Source: Apostichopus japonicus (lineage: Eukaryota > Echinodermata > Holothuroidea > Aspidochirotida > Stichopodidae). From it: a stretch of DNA of 64,000 bases. The first letter of the stretch is position 1. Each line of letters starts with the position of its first letter. Of the stretch, positions 1 through 13,400 are shown piece by piece. The DNA is taken from assembly GCF_037975245.1 (NCBI RefSeq), contig NC_092571.1, positions 22,637,564 to 22,701,563 on the forward strand, read 5' to 3'. The notes under the pieces are model-generated. The model saw nothing but the letters and a program-made list of their open reading frames with translations, searched no databases and was not told where the DNA came from. The translations under genes were made by a program, and so were the position numbers.

Positions 1-354
1 TCGACCTCATAGGGACAAAGTCCCACCAGTATAGTACGTTTAAATTATCCTGATGTTAGATAAGCAAATTGTATTCGTTACCGTCTCAGCTCCCTAAGCA
101 AAATGTTTGTGTATTTTTTGTGTATCTTTCTCATCAGATGATGAAAGTATCATGTTACTTACAATCGATTCCCTCGCGTTTGTCTAATATCATATTGATT
201 GAGTCATTAATGATTGTACATACGGCCATGAATGAAACGATTTCTTTGGCACATCTGCTGAACATTCAGTTAAATCTGTCCAGCATATTTATAATTCCCG
301 TTTCATAATGATACAGTACTTAAGACATCTGTTATAACATGTTGGAAACATGTA

Positions 355-561
355 CAGTGGCGTACCGTTATGATCGGTGGTCTCATGTACGGGGGGGGGG
401 GGGGGCGAGGGGATATGTTATTGGGAGTTCCCCCTCCCGATGTTGATAATGTAGTCACGTGGGGTGTACAAAGTGGCCAAATAATTGGTAAGGTCAGAAC
501 GATTAAGTATGGTTGGGGGAGGGGTGGGGCGGCAAAAGCCTTCCGACGGGCTATGCCACTG
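355..561. mobile_element. hAT-like MITE, decayed (CAGTGGCGTA / CAGTGGCATA ends)
   Basis: 5' end CAGTGGCGTACC and 3' end whose complement reads CAGTGGCATAGCC, 207 bp apart, with an internal 15-G run. Only 4 bp (TGTA) are repeated on both sides, so the target duplication has decayed or the border is slightly off. Same terminal family as the well-preserved copy at 58104-58463. No coding capacity. Confidence 0.5.
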
Positions 562-3329
562 TGTACGAGTATAATGTGATTGGTAACAGCAACAATAGAA
601 TACAAAAAAAGATATGAAGTTGTCAGTTAAGTTGAATCCTTCAGCGATTGTCTTAAAAACTCTTTAAATCCCATATGTTTATGATGATGAATGGATTGTT
701 TGTGATAGTGTTTTCGTGTGATGAACTCGCCTTGATTTTCACAGGGCATTTGTAGTATATTGTCGTAGAGAGACATAACGATAACTGATGTCGTATACTT
801 AACACGAGAAAATTAAACAAATGCTGCAGCCATTATGCGTTATGGTGATATGGTTTTTGGAGCGAATGACGTCACTCTTATGTAATGTATTTGAAAAATT
901 TGTGTTTGATTGTTTTATTATTTTCAACACCTGCGTAAATTACTGCAAGAAAATCATTACTTTGATTATGTAATTGTACTTGAAAATTTCGTGTTGCCCA
1001 CAAAAAATATATGGTTTTAGCTCTGTATAAGTTCACTTAGGTTCAGCCATCCTTCCTCCCTTCTATCCCATCCCCTTTCCCTTGAAACTTCGATGCATAT
1101 CATGCCATTCTCGTGGAAGTCATGTGTCGAAAATTTCACCCAATGTTCGTTAGCTTTGCAGTCTTCAAATTCACTCTCAATTCAAAGACAAAGGTGTTTG
1201 AATATTGCTAGACTTTCCTTCTTAAATTCCAAAATACCCCCCCCCCCCCCCTCCCCCTTTGTTTACTGTTTCTGTTATATGCCTTCTTCAATTTTCAATA
1301 CTGAATTCTTTAATATATTTTCTGTAAAAAAAATGTTATCAAATTTGGCATTTCTTCTCGTGCAGGGAATTTCAGTCGATCAATTATTTTCGTCGATATG
1401 AATATTTCACTAATTCACATTTTTTAGACGTAAATTTTCTCATTCAACTTTCTGTCAGTATTAGAAATTTTCATTACAATAATAAAAATTTGTTCTCTTT
1501 TTCTTCTATTCAAGAAATATTGTAGTTAAAAATTGTTTCTTTGGAAAAGAGTCGACTTTGATAATATAATCACGTAAAAAACATCAAACATGTTGTTTGT
1601 TTTGTGCTGGTATTGTTCATTTTGTATTTAAAAATTAGCATAAATATACAATTCTTTCATATTTTTAGCGACGTAAAGTACAACGATTTTTTTTTCCTTT
1701 TTTTGTAGATTTTAACATTCCTCTACCGTCATTTTTTCTGTCTTTGTAGAACAATAAAAAGGAGATAAAATCCTGTTAACGATACATTGTCCGTTTGTCC
1801 TATTTGATTCCTTGCCGAAGGTAGACAGAATATATGGGAAGTTAGTGGTGCGTATTTGTACGTGAGGCCTGGGCTTGTTAGCATTATATATAACTAAAAA
1901 AATTACATGGTGGTTCAAACTTTATACTTGGTATGAGTGGATGTATCCTATATGCAGTCTGGAAAAAGGATACCCTTTATTTTCTTTAATTTTTTCGTCT
2001 TGAAATACAAAAAAAAACACGAAAAGTAATGACAAATTCATATTTGAACAATTTGGTTTGTTATTAATGTTTTCTTTCACGACTACGTATTATTTTCTTT
2101 TATGTTCATTCGGCATATATTTGCCTGGAATGGTAAAATGTAATATGCTTAGCAAATTTGTTGGTATTTTGAATATTTTTTTTAACATAGTTATTTTTAA
2201 CCCCTCACCCCCCCCCCCCCCCGCAAGAAAAACCCAGCAAATTTGTTGGTATTTGAATCAATATTTTTTAACATTTTATTTTTAAATATCGTATTGGAAC
2301 AATCCCCGGTATATACTCGCTAAACTGTTTTGTATATGTGCGTCGCAACAAAACGCTCCTGTCGTAGATTAACCTTGTCTACCTTAAACAGACTGAATTT
2401 GAATTGGAGTAAAATCATGGAAGCGGTATGCCGTCACGTGATATTTTGTACCAATCAGCTTACTCTCTTGAATTATCCATTTAATGAGGTCAGATATCTT
2501 AATTCGTCGACAGGAATAAACCAAATTAGAACATTTTTTCTCCTTTTTTTTTTACTTTAACTTACTTCCTTTGAATTAAAGAACAGCTGGGGAGATTTAA
2601 AGAGGCTTATTGCGTTCCCATTTTTGTCATAATATGTTTCCTAAGTTAGTGATACTATTTTGGAAATTTAAAGCAGGTGCATGGGTATTTTGATCACTGA
2701 CTAAATGACTAAAACATATCATCCTCCCAACCAGTCACGCCACCCCGTTCAAATTAATTTCCATCCACATCGTCAGTCGGGGGGGAGGGGGTAACAGCGT
2801 TTAGATGGGGTAATTAACAATCAATCCGCGAAGAATTCGACCACTCCTCCTGGCCAAGGACACCCTTCCATCTGTCCATAAGGTTACAGGGTAAATATTC
2901 AGAGACCCCTGCCCTCTCCCACATGCCCTTCCCTTTCCACCTTTGAATCCTATGCACGCCCTTAACCTCGTGGTACCACAGTCGCCCATAAAGATAAGAT
3001 AAGGTGAATAAAAGAAAATCAGTAGAAAAGCGAATCAGCCAGTATGTATTAATTAGACTCGATTTCAGTATGAAATAAGACGGATTAAATTAAATTTGTG
3101 AGACACACATTGTTGCACTGTGCTGGAACCCACGGGCGCAACGACCAGTTTTTACTGGGGGCGGGGGATCGCTACGATGTTAATTCCTTCTGGGGATTGG
3201 AGAAAGTTTGGTCATATTAAAGGTACTTAGATGCAAAATATTGCTACATTTTGCAACAATTTTTCAAACAATGTTGAAGAATTTTAGACTGTTTAGTTTG
3301 TAACGCATAATACGCGTTATATATTTAAC
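562..3329. other. No gene seen; poly-C runs and a local duplication
   Basis: AT-rich. Poly-C runs of 15 at 1237-1251 and 2208-2222. Around the second, a ~55-bp segment (from about 2147) is repeated at about 2233, the two copies separated by the C run. Nothing with coding character. Confidence 0.5.
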
Positions 3330-3367
3330 TAATAATAATAACAATAACAATAATAATAATAATAATA
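3329..3367. repeat. (AAT)n microsatellite with AAC interruptions
   Basis: About 39 bp of AAT/ACA triplets seen directly. Confidence 0.8.
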
Positions 3368-3552
3368 GCATATTCACTTCGCCCTGGGTTAATATTAACG
3401 GTTAAATTTGTAACCAATTATGTGTGTATTAGAATGATACAACATTAGTTACTGGCCAATGGAAAGTACAACTTCACTGACGCTTATCACACATAGTAAA
3501 CTAGTTACCATGGGCTTTTTCTTTCTCTGACTGTTTTTTATATTTACAGGTT

Positions 3553-4672
3553 TTCATTCTCTATACGCTAACGTTGACATTCTCTATATTTTAACGTTTT
3601 CATTCTCTATATCGTAACGTTGTCGTTCTCTATATCTTAACGTTGTCATTCTCTATACGCTAACGTTGACATTCTCTATATCTTAACGTTGTCATTCTCT
3701 ATACCGTAACGTTGTCATTCTCTATATCTTAACGTTGTCATTCTCTATACCCTAACGATATCATTCTCTATATACTAACGTGGTCATTCTCTATACCCTC
3801 ACGTTGTCATTCTCTATACCCTAACGTTGTCATTCTCTATACCCTAACGATATCATTCTCTATACGCTAACGCTGTTATTCTCTATATCCTTACGTTATC
3901 ATTCTCTATACCCTAACGTTGTCATTCTCTATACCCTAACGTTGTCATTCTCTATACCCTAACGTTGTCATTCTCTTTATCCTAACGTTGTCATTCTCTA
4001 TACCCTAACGTTGTCATTCGCTATACCCCAACGTTGTCATTCTCTATATCTATAACGATGTCAATCTCTATATACTAGCGTGGTCATTCTCTATACCCTA
4101 ACGTTGTCATTCTCTATACCCTAACGTTGTCATTCTCTTTATCCTTACGTTGTCATTCTCTATACCCTAACGTTGTCATTCTCTATACCCTAACGTTGTC
4201 ATTCTCTATATCTATAACGATGTCAATCTCTATATACTAGCGTGGTCATTCTCTATACCCTAACGTTGTCATTCTCTATACCCTAACGTTGTCATTCTCT
4301 TTATCCTTACGTTGTCATTCTCTATACCCCAACGTTGTCATTCTCTATATCTATAACGATGTCAATCTCTATATACTAGCGTGGTCATTCTCTATACCCT
4401 TACGTTGTCATTCTCTATACCCTTACGTTGTCATTCTCTATACCCTAACGTTGTCATTCTCTATATCCTAACGTTGGCATTATCTATACCCTAACGTTGT
4501 CATTCTCTATACCCTAACGTTGTCATTCTCTATACCCTAACGTTGTCATTCTCTATATCCTAACGTTGTCATTCTCTATACTCTAACGTTGTTCTTCTCT
4601 ATACCCTTACGTTGTCATTCTCTATACCCTAACGTTGTCATTCTCTATACCCTAACGTTGTCCTTCTTTCAG
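3553..4672. repeat. 23-bp minisatellite (CATTCTCTATACCCTAACG TTGT), about 48 units
   Basis: Head-to-tail units of 23 bp occupy about 1.1 kb. Variants (CCTTACG, CCCCAACG, GCTAACG, ATATCCTAACG) are spread through the array. A distinctive block starting TCTATAACGATG occurs at 4049, 4211 and 4350 with similar downstream order of variants, i.e. a nascent higher-order repeat of six to seven units; each block contains one 24-bp unit. The CCCTAACG core resembles the animal telomere repeat but the rest of the unit does not. Not transcribed or translated as far as can be seen. Confidence 0.95.
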
Positions 4673-6660
4673 TGATTCTCTATGTCGCTATAAAAGTTTA
4701 AAAAGTATTCAAAGCTACGTCATGCAAAATGTACTTCGTTAGTTGACATTGCATGGCACTATAAGTCTCCTTCCGCATTTCTCAAAAATTACATTGATGT
4801 TGTATATGAGACCACTTCCGTTTTTCTGTCAGTTCCAATGATTATTTAATCATGAAACTTTCTAACATTCATAAAACTTTGTGGTTCCAATCGCATTCTG
4901 GTTTTTTTTTTTTCTTCTTCTTCTTCTTCTTGGTCTTGTTCTTCTTATCCATGTGCTTTAAACTATAACTTAAAAAAGAGGGAGCCATTCTATATTTAGA
5001 CGCTTTGGGATATCACGTGACCATCCGTGCCGCTATGCCATCATGGGAAACAGGCGGGCGAAACATATCGGTACAAACGGGGTCTGACGGGATCTAATAA
5101 GAGGCGGAAGCTGAATAATGGCAGATGGGTTACTGGTGCATTAAAAAACACCCGTCTCCCGCTGTTATGCACGTCCGACGCGGTTGAATTCAATAAACAC
5201 ACTCCAAGGACATTGAACCTACTCACATACTGAAAATACACAGTATTTCAACATAAAGACTGTCAATGAAACATATCACAAGAATGTACTTACTCATTTT
5301 TTTATACCAGACGCATTCCTTTTATCATACGCACATATAATAATTTATTTAACCTGTTCTTATTAACATAACGTATTGTAGTGTACCGTACATACGCGCT
5401 TTGCATATGGCATTCAACGTTGAACTACGACATGTATGCATAATGTATCCTATATAGAGATAGTTCATGCCAACTTTCTCTATTTCTATGGTTCATGCAC
5501 GATGAAAAAAAAATTCACGTGGTGTTCTGAAATTGCACCGTGCAGTCTGAACTGCCACGCATATAGACGCTCGTTCCGTTAAACGTATTTACATGTAACG
5601 TACATACAGGTAATAATGTTGTCTTCGCATGTGAAATAAAACATCATACTGCTATCATTACAACCTATAGGCCTACTGGCCTTCTTCTGCAGGACCTTAA
5701 CTTTGGAAAGTCGATTTTAAAGTGATATCGAAGCCTAAGATTTTCAAAGAAAAAAAAAAACACATCATATATAGCGAGTATGTAGAGAAACACATTCATC
5801 CAAAGTCCCATCTGATGAGAATGAAACATTTCCAATTTTGTTAAAAACTCCTTTTTTTTCTTTTCTTTTTTTGGATAAGTATCCATTGTACAATAATTGT
5901 TTATCTCAATCAATTTTGGAGAAAGTATTTATTTACTATTTTTCGTATTTGTCGTTCGTCGACTGATGGATAACGTCACAATAGATTCGCTTCGATTACG
6001 TACAATCAAATAAACAAACGTCACACTTTAAGTTGAAGCTGTGCAGCTGCATTCGTTCTTGGTGTAATAAAATTATTAAATGTTGCATTTCTTTGGGTAT
6101 ATATAGTTATGCTTCATCGAGCATTTGGGGCTAGTGGCATAAGCCCCCCCCCCCCCCCCCGTACCCATTTTCACACCAAAGTTTCCGACAAATGCAAGAT
6201 TAGAAAAAATTATTTTTTGAAATTACATTGAGAATTCACATTTTTGTTTTCCGAGTTTGTTTCCGTGTGTTCCTTTATTCTGACATATTCTAAAAGTGGT
6301 CATGAAAACAATGTTACATTTGGATACCGGTACTCTTCTAGATTTATTGTCAAACGTTACTATATACAGGCGATAACTCAATATTCACCCGATTGACTAT
6401 GAATGTGTGAATCTACCAATAACACATTTACATTAGTATAAGCTACATCAAGTTACATCAAAATGTTAAACTTCGTTACGGATTGTATTAGCAGGCTATA
6501 AAAAACGCTAATATAAACAGGCACTTTTCGTGGCAAATACTACAATGTAAATTTAGCTCAACACGTAGTGGAATTATAAACATTTGATAAATATTGAATT
6601 ATCATGTTATCATGTTATCAGACACCGATAAGAAGCAAACAACTATGTATATACGGTATA
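4673..6660. other. No gene seen
   Basis: Contains a T/CTT tract (about 4902-4950), poly-C of 17 at 6144-6160 preceded by TAGTGGCATAAG (probably a stump of a hAT-like MITE), and nothing with coding or RNA-gene character. Confidence 0.45.
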
Positions 6661-6907
6661 TATCTCTTTCGAGATCCGGCATGATTTCGAGTTGGTTAGC
6701 ATCATGTTTGATATCTAGAGTAAGGCAGATATGTCACCAAAAACAGAACAAGTATTGTTCGATACAGGTGACAAACGCCTACAGTGGAATTACGACCTTC
6801 CTTACCGGTTTCGAATCTCTGGACATACAATCAGCGTCCATATAGCCTAATGGTTAGGTTGTCCGCATATAAAGCGGGAGGCCCGGGTTCGAATCCCGGT
6901 GGAGGCT
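6661..6907 (+). mobile_element. tRNA-derived SINE, copy 1, with its 5' companion sequence
   Basis: The part 6834-6907 folds like a tRNA: box A TAGCCTAATGG, box B GGTTCGAATCC, 7-bp acceptor stem with one mismatch, 5-bp anticodon stem around a 7-nt loop. Two extra bases between acceptor and box A and the implied AUA anticodon argue against a working tRNA. It is followed to about 6960 by a tail that recurs after the copy at 24978, showing a SINE. The 173 bp before it (6661-6833) recur at 7018 in the same relation to a second tRNA head. Confidence 0.75.
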
Positions 6908-7017
6908 GGAAGTTTTTTCACTGTTCTTGATTTTCCAACTCATTACGATTTTCAATTATATATATTCATTTGCCTTTTTGTTTACCTCCATTTCATTAAC
7001 ATAAAGTCTGTTCAAAG

Positions 7018-7234
7018 TATCTCTTTCGAGATCCGGCTTTAGGAATCACAAATTATTTCGAGTTGGTTAGCATCATGTTTGATCTTTAGAGTATAAGGCA
7101 AAATATGTCACCAAAAACAGAACTAGTATTGTTCGATACAGGTGACAAACGCCTACAGTCAGAATTACGACCTTCCTTATCGGTTTCGAACCTTTGGACA
7201 TACAATCAGCGTCCATATAGCCTAGTGGTTAGGG
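7018..7234 (+). mobile_element. tRNA-derived SINE, copy 2, truncated by a TA tract
   Basis: Repeats 6661-6856 with a few insertions (offset 357 at the left, 375 at the right) and then breaks off in the D arm (...TAGTGGTTAGGGT) directly into a TA microsatellite at 7234. The pair is a tandem duplication of companion sequence plus tRNA head. Confidence 0.75.
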
Positions 7235-7277
<43 letters not shown>

Positions 7278-7310
7278 GTGAGTGTGTGTATATATAATAT
7301 ATATATACCT
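7234..7310. repeat. (TA)n microsatellite
   Basis: TA repeats with GTGTGT interruption, expanded exactly where the SINE copy 2 breaks. Confidence 0.9.
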
Positions 7311-7838
7311 ATATACCTTTAAAGTAGTAGTTACGATTGTTAGGATAGGCAATTGAAAGGAAGGATTGATTTCCAGTAATTAGGAATGGTACTATTTCCT
7401 TTTTGCAATTACCGCCTAATCCGTTTGGAATCGATTTCTAAATCAGGCTGATGTATAGAGTGAATAGTCACCATTAAGTGCCTCTGTATCAAAACCGTTC
7501 CTTTTTCAAAGGTGTCTTAATTATATATACTTCAATGAACGTCTGAATGATGTGTAGCGAGAGGAATAAATAAAATATCAAGACTGACCATCGCCCATCG
7601 AGGACGATATTTTTTTGTTGTCATCTCTGGTTAGAGGTTGTTCTCCTCACTTGTGACAGAATAAAATTCTTTTGTTGTTTTTCGTGTTTTGTTTGAAGAT
7701 CACGTGACCTTTCAGGTACCACTTCTGTTTCCACACTATTATTTTCTCAATTGGTTACATAGTACCACCATGCATGTTGATATATAGTATCATCTTGGTA
7801 TATATGGTGCATACAATGATATCAATCTCGGGTTTAAT

Positions 7839-8020
7839 AGAGATCACATGAAGTATTAATTCCCTTTCCGATGGACTCGTGATAAACCCACCATGACGTC
7901 ACACCACCATGATCACGTGGTTAAAGTATCGATGTATAAGGGGACTGGGGTTGAGACTAGATCACGTTGGTTAGTTTCGTGCCCCAGTCTCTATCATGGA
8001 TGACTTTTCTTGAAATAGAG
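7839..8020 (+). mobile_element. U2-headed SINE-like repeat, older copy
   Basis: Starts with AGATCACATGAAGTATTAAT, a diverged form of U2 snRNA nucleotides ~22-45, continues with the family body (TTCCCTTTC...; GATGTATAAGGGGACTGGGG at 7931; TTCGTGCCC; ATGACTTTTCTT). Same order of parts as the best copy at 51541, at clearly lower identity. Confidence 0.7.
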
Positions 8021-9314
8021 TAAATTTTAAAGGCCGTTATTCGAATTAAACGCGTTGTACAGTTTCATTTTGTGAAGTTATGTGGATAGGAATAACTGCT
8101 ATATCCAATATGGAAACAAGAAAAGCGAACAGACTGGAATTTCATTGTTATATTCCGACTGCTTCCTTTCAAAAAATGTTTACCTAAAATATTGGAACAT
8201 TTTAAACTTTAAAATGAACACTTCTAAATGATAGATATAAAGATGTAAGGAAAACGTATTGAAAGTTTCTCTCATATTTTCTGTCCTCAATTTTCGAAAC
8301 CGACCGATAACACGATACGAATAGTAAACGATTTGGAAATGACACTAACCCCCCCCCCCCCCACGTGGATCAAAGGACCAACGTTTCGTTGTCACATGAA
8401 TATTTTATTGTACTGTACATACATCAGTTACCCCTTCCTACTACCCTACCCGACCCCCCCCCCCCCAATCTTCGTGAATATATACTTCAGTGCTACCACA
8501 AACGTATTACTAAATTGAAAGAATTTATTAGTTTGTATCCTCAATGTCGCAACAGGTGTTTTATATCCTCGAGAAAAAATATCCATTACTTTTCGATATA
8601 ATTGTATGGTATGCATGATCATAACAGTTGTATCAGTTATTAATCTGGATTTGCTTCACTTGCATATAAGTATCGGGCTAGCTACATCTTTCTGTTCGAG
8701 AAGACCTATGCCTACTTCATAGCAACCGTTGGGATACATGCACTGTTCTCTTAAATGAAACTTGCCAGAAAAAAAAATCGGTTATTTATCTGTAAATAAA
8801 GACACACAACTAGGAAAAGAGAAGTTTTTAATTTTCTTGAAATTAGACCCCAAAAAATAACAAAAATCTTGGAATAAAGAGACAAAGAGAATGTTACAAA
8901 ACCTCACTTGACTATCTGCCAAACAATGAGGAGGAGGAATACGGGGGAACAAATCTCAACTTGTTTACATGAGATAACTCTACCGTGAGATAACTTGTAT
9001 CTTAAATAAAATTACAGTGATTTCCAAAAAAATTAACCCCATCGGCGGGGTTTCCGTACCACACGACATATGCTTGTGCTATGTTCAATCCGCCGAATAA
9101 ATGGTAGATTTGCACGAAACATATTCATTGGCTCTGGAATTTTGTTTGCATTTTTTGTGTGTATACTTATCAGAAATATTTTGGCATATAGTTTAGCATG
9201 GATTCTCACATTGAAATAAGTCCATTGCAGATATCTGGCAATTAGTGACGAGTTTGTACTGTAATGTCTGCCGAAACAGGGTGACGAGTTGACGTTTTCC
9301 CTCCACTGGAAGAC
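8021..9314. other. No gene seen
   Basis: AT-rich with poly-C runs at 8349-8362 and 8454-8466. Confidence 0.45.
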
Positions 9315-9835
9315 ATGCATTCTTATGCATTATCAATATGCGTATCATCAATATATCACAATATATGCATGATATCAATATATGAATAGTATCATTAAAT
9401 GTATAGTATATAGTATAAGCATATTCACGATATATGCATATTATAATATATTATATGATCACTATACCACAATAAAGGCAAGTTACCAATATATGTATAT
9501 AATCAATATATGTATAGTATATGCATATTTATCAATGTATGCATATCATCAATATATCACAGTATAGGCCCTATGCATGTTATCAATATATGCATGTTAT
9601 CATTATATGTAGTTTGCACAATATATGCATTCTTGTGCATATTTATCAATATTATTCATATCATCAATATATCACAGTATATCATATGCATTATATCAAT
9701 ATATGCATATTATCAATATATGACTATTATCAATATATGACTATTTTCAATATATCAAAATATATGAATACTCACAATAAATGTATATTATCAATATATC
9801 ACAATATATTTATAATCACAATATTTGCATGTTAG
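9315..9835. repeat. Degenerate AT-rich tandem repeat (ATATATGCATATTATCA-type)
   Basis: Some 25-30 loosely conserved units of about 17-20 bp built from ATATATGCAT, ATATCACA and TATCAATATATG. Open frames through it (rich in Ile, Tyr, Met, Cys, His) are products of the repeat. Confidence 0.8.
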
Positions 9836-12800
9836 ACAAAACATAATCTTCTTTAAACTCAAAGAAGCGATATGCCTTATATCCACATTGCCTTGATTGA
9901 GTAAAGTGAAACGTTATGGTTAATGTCGATATGATACTTAGCAACGACTTTAAATGCATCGAATTTAGTATCAACAGAAGGCCAAAGGTCAGTTTCAATG
10001 TTTCTTAGTAATAAATCGAAGAACCGTAATAAACTCATTTAAATTTAATATCTATTTTAGCAAGTTTACTATTACTGTGAATCTTTGACATGATTATGTA
10101 TATTTTCCAATAAAAACACTTAATGTTTTTGTGTCTTTTTTATTAGAAATTACTCTCAACAATTTGCCACAACCCTGAATAAAAAGAAACAAGAGGTATT
10201 TCTTTTACCATGACGTTGTGTTTATACACAGGCATTCAAAATTCTTTTTGATAATTTTGACTTTTTTAGCATTTTATATTAAACAATAAATCGTCATGCC
10301 TGCACGGACTGAAGCGCGTACGTCATCATCAGGTTTGTGTTAAAGGAACATTACAGACAGTTAAAATATTGTCAAAAAGTGAATGTTTTAAAATCATTAT
10401 AAAGATGATAAATTCACCTTCGCACACATTTATACAATTTCTGTTGAAGCATGTCATGCCAATAATTTGTAGTATATAAAATATTCATTTACAGTACTTT
10501 TTGGTTACATTGTTAATTATGCTTGATTCATAATAATTGATCAAGGAAATAACGAGAGTGGTCACACGTACACGTGGAAATCCAATTAGTATGCAACGTA
10601 ATTGACTGCACATAATACGATAATTCATTGGAATCAATCATCAACCATTGGTCTATATACAGATACACCCAACACATGCAAATTTTTGCCTCTTCTTAAG
10701 TTAAAGTAACTTGATATAATATTAAACATAGTCCATAAGCACCTCGTGCCGAATGAGCTTCAGAGAAATAGTAGCGTCAACTCATCAATGCTTTGCCTCC
10801 CCTAAACTTCCCTGCCCTACCCTGCCCTCCCCTGACCCACAAAACCCTGTCTCCTCAGTGGCGCCAAGAGCCTGGTCGGGCCTTGGAGAAAATATTGTTA
10901 CCGAGCCCCTTTATGAGGTCTTCATGTTTGCTTAAGTATATTATTATATTTGCCCGAATTCCCTACCTGAACCCTGGCGGTACCCCTAGCCTCCCTCTCG
11001 CCAGCCCTGCATTTCCCTTTAGCCACATCTATATACACACATAAACATCCCTTTAACAGTTGGTTATGTCTGAGATGCATTGACTGTTACACAATATTTC
11101 CAATGTGAAAGTGGGTCTGCCAGTGTCGAGGGCTATACAACAACAAATATTCCCAACCAAGTTAGTTTCGTTGCAGAAATCTACAGATGCCTCAATGACG
11201 TCACATAACATCGACTGAGACATCTCTGCTAGTGGGAGGGGAGGGGGCTTTGATTGGAGCTGATGTATAGCCCAAATAATTCGATATATAGCTTAGCTAT
11301 GTATGACGCCACAAATGGAAACCTGTTTTGAACAATTGTAAACGGGGTTTACAAATAATATTAGACATAAAGCAACCACCCTCCCCTATCATCCAATACC
11401 AACCCGGCGCACCCAGATACAAATGCACGTGTAATGTACCGGTATGTATTAAACTTGGTCTTCAGAAAATAATTCTTTAAATATAGTCCACCAAAAATAT
11501 AAAATTTCCTTCCTTATTTGTCGGATTTGTTTCCTTTCTAAGTTACAATCAAGTTCTATTTCTTTCAGTAAGGATGACACCCAACTCAAAGTATAACGAC
11601 ACCTCCTTTTCACTGATTAAATTAGATTACATATTAGACTTGATCAATTCGTCATATGAGACATTGCTCCAAATTTTCGAAACTAAACCAATCTTCAATT
11701 ATCCGATTTTTAGAAAAAATAGAAAACGGTTGGTTACCCATATATCGTACGTATGTCTTACTCATCAACTACTTTGAAAACAAAAGTTTTACTTTTCAAA
11801 TAAGAGATATAGATAACTGGGACTGTCTTTTATCATAGGGGGTGTAAGTTGTTTTTTTTTTTTTAAACTTCAAATATTCGAGTCCCTCCCACGATTTTCT
11901 TCAATTCTCTTCTTTTTTCCTCCTTCGCGGTCAAGATGGCGCCTGTATCCCCACCAGCTGTTTCTAAGAGTGCTCGATGATCGGGACGGTCTAGCATCAT
12001 CTTTTATTTAAATGCGACTACATCTGACAGGTTTTGACTCCGACCTCTCCTATTCAACCACCCTAATCGAATTGCTCCGAAGTCGCGGTGACGGCTCTTC
12101 CAAATCATGAAAATGGCGCCGCGGCATTTATCAATAATTTCGTTTGTGGACAAAAAAATCAAGCGTAATTTACACTGGATGTGACATTTCACTTAATCAA
12201 AGTTGATTAAGCGGCCCAAAGCGGGATTTAAGCTAACTATTGGATAAAGATCTTACCTTACTCTGTTTCTTGTAGATGATGGCAGGTTGTTTAAGAGAAA
12301 TCTTTCCAATGACTATTTTTTTCTCCTTTTCTTACTTTTTCATTTTTTTTTCAAACCTGAAATTGTTGGTGTCAACTTTTCTTTTTTTTACTTATTTCCA
12401 CGTCTCCCCCCTCGAGCGATGTCACCCCGATGTAAAAGACGAGTCATTGCTTACACAATCTTATATAAAACTAGAACAGATTTCTATAGGGTCACATTCA
12501 GTGACATTCGGGTCAAAGCTCATGGAAAAAAACAAAGATATACCATTGCCACATATGTGGATAATTCCGTCTTTTGGGAATTGTTCATTTTGATATATAG
12601 TTGTAAAGATTATCATCTGCAAGAATAAAATCGATATGAATTTGGTGTAAAGTTAAGTAATGGCGCAGTGTACTACCCACAACATTTCGTTCTTTTTGCT
12701 GTATGTATATACATAAATGAAGAAAAGAAGACAATAGTTTTGTTTTCCTTTTAATTTTTTTTAAATTTTTTATTATTATTATTATTATTTTTTTATGTAA

Positions 12801-13324
12801 GCCAAATTGTTCGTTTAACTCTTACACACGTACACTGTTACAGGTATTTCCATGTGTCCAGCAATATCAGTATGATAACATATCATTCATTTGAAAAGTT
12901 ATGCTTGGTATCAAATATATTAATTTGAATACTTAAAAACAATTCGATATGATGGGCTCATCAAGACATATACCTGCCAGTGAATTGAAACATTAGTTTG
13001 TAACATGAACATTACAATAGGTTACCAACAACTGTAATATATTTGAATGTTGTTACAATGTTGTTACAATGTTCTTCATTATAAATTGTTTATACCGCAT
13101 TGCTTACCTTTATTGAGATATTCAAATACGTAAACAGAACGTATATTTGAGATGCACAAAATTTCAGCGTATATTTTGATACACACATAAGCGCATGAGC
13201 GCCATCATATTTACACTTGCATCACACTGTATAACCTCGGTCACGCAATAGCGAGAGTGTGTGTAATACATTTAGACTGTTCTGTTTCATTTTAAAATGT
13301 GATGTGTTCTATTTCTATTGATGT
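9836..13324. other. No gene seen
   Basis: Two pyrimidine-rich stretches (about 10795-10860 and 12290-12420), a possible MITE stump CAGTGGCGCCAAGAG at about 10857, and a somewhat GC-richer patch 11920-12240 containing AAGATGGCGCC (a YY1-like site). None supports a gene. Confidence 0.4.
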
Positions 13325-13400
13325 CGATGTAGGGGGACTGGTGTTGGTTAGTTTACGTGCCCAGACTCTATATTGGGTACCTGTTCTTAAAACGGTTTGT
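13325..13400 (+). mobile_element. U2-SINE family fragment (3' body only)
   Basis: CGATGTAGGGGGACTGG, then TTAGTTTACGTGCCCAGACTC and a decayed TTCTTAAAA end. No recognisable U2 head upstream. Confidence 0.55.

Noticed and set aside
3553-4672. CRISPR-like array or interstitial telomere
   Set aside because: Units are contiguous without spacers, and only six or seven of 23 bases match the telomere repeat.
5809-5832. CTGATGAG followed by GAAAC on the plus strand
   Set aside because: Only four bases lie between, so no stem II; chance match.
6765-6845. Hammerhead ribozyme on the minus strand (CTGAT, GTCC, CGAAACCGG, GTCGT in order)
   Set aside because: The CUGANGA core is interrupted, stem II does not form, and no stem I is possible.
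6834-6907. Functional tRNA gene
   Set aside because: Two extra bases before box A, mismatched acceptor, unlikely anticodon, and a tail shared with another locus mark it as a SINE head.
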